A DNA stretch of 64,000 bases, from the NCBI RefSeq assembly GCF_014467075.1, contig NZ_AP023027.1, positions 1,987,501 through 2,051,500 of the forward strand, given 5' to 3'. The notes beneath the pieces were generated by a model that was not told the origin of the DNA, searched no databases, and saw only the letters and a list, made by a program, of their open reading frames with translations. The translations under genes were made by a program, and so were the position numbers. Below are positions 62,907-64,000 of this stretch, piece by piece. The DNA is from Anaerostipes caccae L1-92. GTDB lineage: Bacteria > Bacillota > Clostridia > Lachnospirales > Lachnospiraceae. Each line of letters begins with the position of its first letter. The stretch's first letter is position 1.

Positions 62907-63060
62907 TCTATTCACCCGTTTTTTAAATATTGTGTGCGATGCCGGGTTTTGATATACGCTCTTTTTCCAATAAAAATATAGTAAATATTGCATTTATAGT
63001 GTAAAATATTATGGTTAGAATTTATCAAAAGACAAAATAATAAGAAATGAGGAAATACAT

Positions 63061-64000
63061 ATGGCACAATTATGGGGTGGCAGGTTCACCAAGGAAACCG
63101 ACCAGCTGGTTTACAACTTCAATGCATCCATCGGATTTGACCAGAAATTTTACCGTCAGGATATCGAGGGCAGCATTGCACACGTTACGATGCTTGAAAG
63201 TATCGGTGTCCTCTCAGCGGCTGAGAGAGACCAGATCGTCGGCGGTTTAAACAGTATCCTCTCAGACATCGAGTCAGGAACCATTGAGATCACAAGTGAG
63301 TATGAAGACATTCACAGTTTTGTGGAAGCCAATTTAATCGACCGCATCGGCGATGCCGGAAAGAAGCTTCACACCGGAAGGAGCCGAAACGATCAGGTGG
63401 CTCTGGACATGAAACTTTATACCAGAGACGAAATCACTTCTCTCAAGGAACTTTTAAAGGATCTTATGGAAAATCTGCATCAGATCATGAAAGACAATCT
63501 TGATACATTTATGCCCGGCTTTACCCATCTGCAAAAGGCACAGCCGGTGACACTTGCCCATCACGCGGGCGCTTATATGGAGATGTTCAAAAGGGACTAC
63601 TCCCGCCTTACCGATATCTATGAGAGAATGAATTACTGTCCGTTAGGTTCCGGAGCACTCGCCGGGACAACCTATCCGCTGGACAGAAAAATGACCGCAG
63701 ATCTTCTGGACTTTTACGGGCCAACCTTAAACAGCATGGATTCTGTTTCCGACCGGGATTATATCATAGAACTATTATCTGCTCTTTCCACTGTTATGAT
63801 GCATTTGAGCCGGTTCAGTGAAGAGATCATTATATGGAACTCCAATGAATACCAGTTTGTGTCCATCGACGATGGCTTCAGTACCGGAAGCAGCATTATG
63901 CCGCAGAAGAAAAACCCGGATATCGCAGAGCTGGTACGCGGAAAGACCGGCCGTGTCTATGCGGCTCTTAATTCCATCCTCACGACTATGAAGGGAATTC
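63061..64000 (+). CDS. argH: Argininosuccinate lyase, N-terminal part (cut by window end)
   Basis: Last step of arginine synthesis, splitting argininosuccinate to arginine and fumarate. The ATG at 63061 follows GAGGAAA. 313 codons are seen: MAQLWGGRFTKETDQLVYNF, GRSRNDQVALDMKLY, and the signature GSSIMPQKKNPDIAELVRGK near the end with the catalytic serine loop. The rest, about 145 residues, lies beyond 64000. argG is about 4.4 kb away, separated by ydcF, topB, the ankyrin and CmpB genes. AT-rich TAAATATTGCATTTA upstream could be an ARG box (weak). Confidence 0.95.
   Translation, partial: MAQLWGGRFTKETDQLVYNFNASIGFDQKFYRQDIEGSIAHVTMLESIGVLSAAERDQIVGGLNSILSDIESGTIEITSEYEDIHSFVEANLIDRIGDAGKKLHTGRSRNDQVALDMKLYTRDEITSLKELLKDLMENLHQIMKDNLDTFMPGFTHLQKAQPVTLAHHAGAYMEMFKRDYSRLTDIYERMNYCPLGSGALAGTTYPLDRKMTADLLDFYGPTLNSMDSVSDRDYIIELLSALSTVMMHLSRFSEEIIIWNSNEYQFVSIDDGFSTGSSIMPQKKNPDIAELVRGKTGRVYAALNSILTTMKGI

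Noticed and set aside
62907..63060. Clear promoter or ARG box for argH
   Set aside because: TTGCAT and TAAAAT-like hexamers are present but the spacing (8 or 13 bases) is wrong; the TAAAT...ATTTA dyad is too common in AT-rich gaps.

Overview
The window is a contiguous, gene-dense piece of a low-to-moderate GC Firmicutes chromosome, most probably a spore-forming gut anaerobe of the Clostridia, Lachnospiraceae-like (Anaerostipes or a relative is only a guess). The case rests on gpr and spoIIP with a sigma-G-type promoter, Rex, AGGAGG-type ribosome binding sites, TTGACA/TATAAT promoters, and the Bacillus/Clostridium gene order comEC-holA-rpsT-gpr-spoIIP-lepA-hemW. I see no rRNA, tRNA, insertion sequence, prophage or CRISPR array.

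Layout. 1-13.4 kb: a complete type IV pilus locus on the minus strand. It encodes several prepilins, including a 1202-residue one with a GLUG-repeat body, a major pilin with its own consensus promoter, a prepilin peptidase, the platform protein PilC, a GspL-like PilM/PilN fusion, a PilO-like protein and the motors PilB and PilT. 13.5-20.2 kb: a thioesterase, a GNAT acetyltransferase, a MerR regulator, then an operon ybaK-rlmH-response regulator-ABC ATPase-permease-histidine kinase. 20.3-23.2 kb: a large sortase-type surface protein whose signal peptide is cut off from the rest of the gene by a nine-base G run, a probable phase switch. 23.3-23.5 kb: two imperfectly related hairpin elements of about 60 bp; another lies at 127-186. 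23.5-32 kb: a YugP-type metalloprotease, a secreted subtilase, yebC, a CBS-domain protein, and the rex-acpS-nnrDE-alr-mazF cluster. 32-38.5 kb: an ABC-F ATPase, a glycosyltransferase, a tandem-MerR regulator with an ABC exporter, and an intracellular-type subtilase. 38.5-45.1 kb: hemW, lepA, spoIIP, gpr, rpsT and holA. 45-52.7 kb: a LysR/MocA-like pair, comEC, a GerMN lipoprotein, a two-component system, a ComEA-like lipoprotein and a small membrane transporter. 52.7-64 kb: arginine biosynthesis (argCJBD divergent from argG, with ARG-box-like sites between), ydcF, topB, an ankyrin protein, a CmpB-like membrane protein, and the start of argH, cut by the window end.

How the parts may work together. 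Pili (PilB/PilT driven), ComEC and a ComEA-like DNA-binding lipoprotein together would allow DNA uptake, though competence is an inference. The pilus and the switchable surface protein are the likely host-contact functions. argC, argJ, argB, argD, argG and argH supply most of arginine synthesis through the acetyl-cycling route; the carbamoyltransferase is not in the window. The least explained signals are the G-run switch, the hairpin family with compensating arm changes, the pair of equally spaced 40-bp operator-like sites around the tandem-MerR gene, and an RlmH lacking its usual C-terminal tail.
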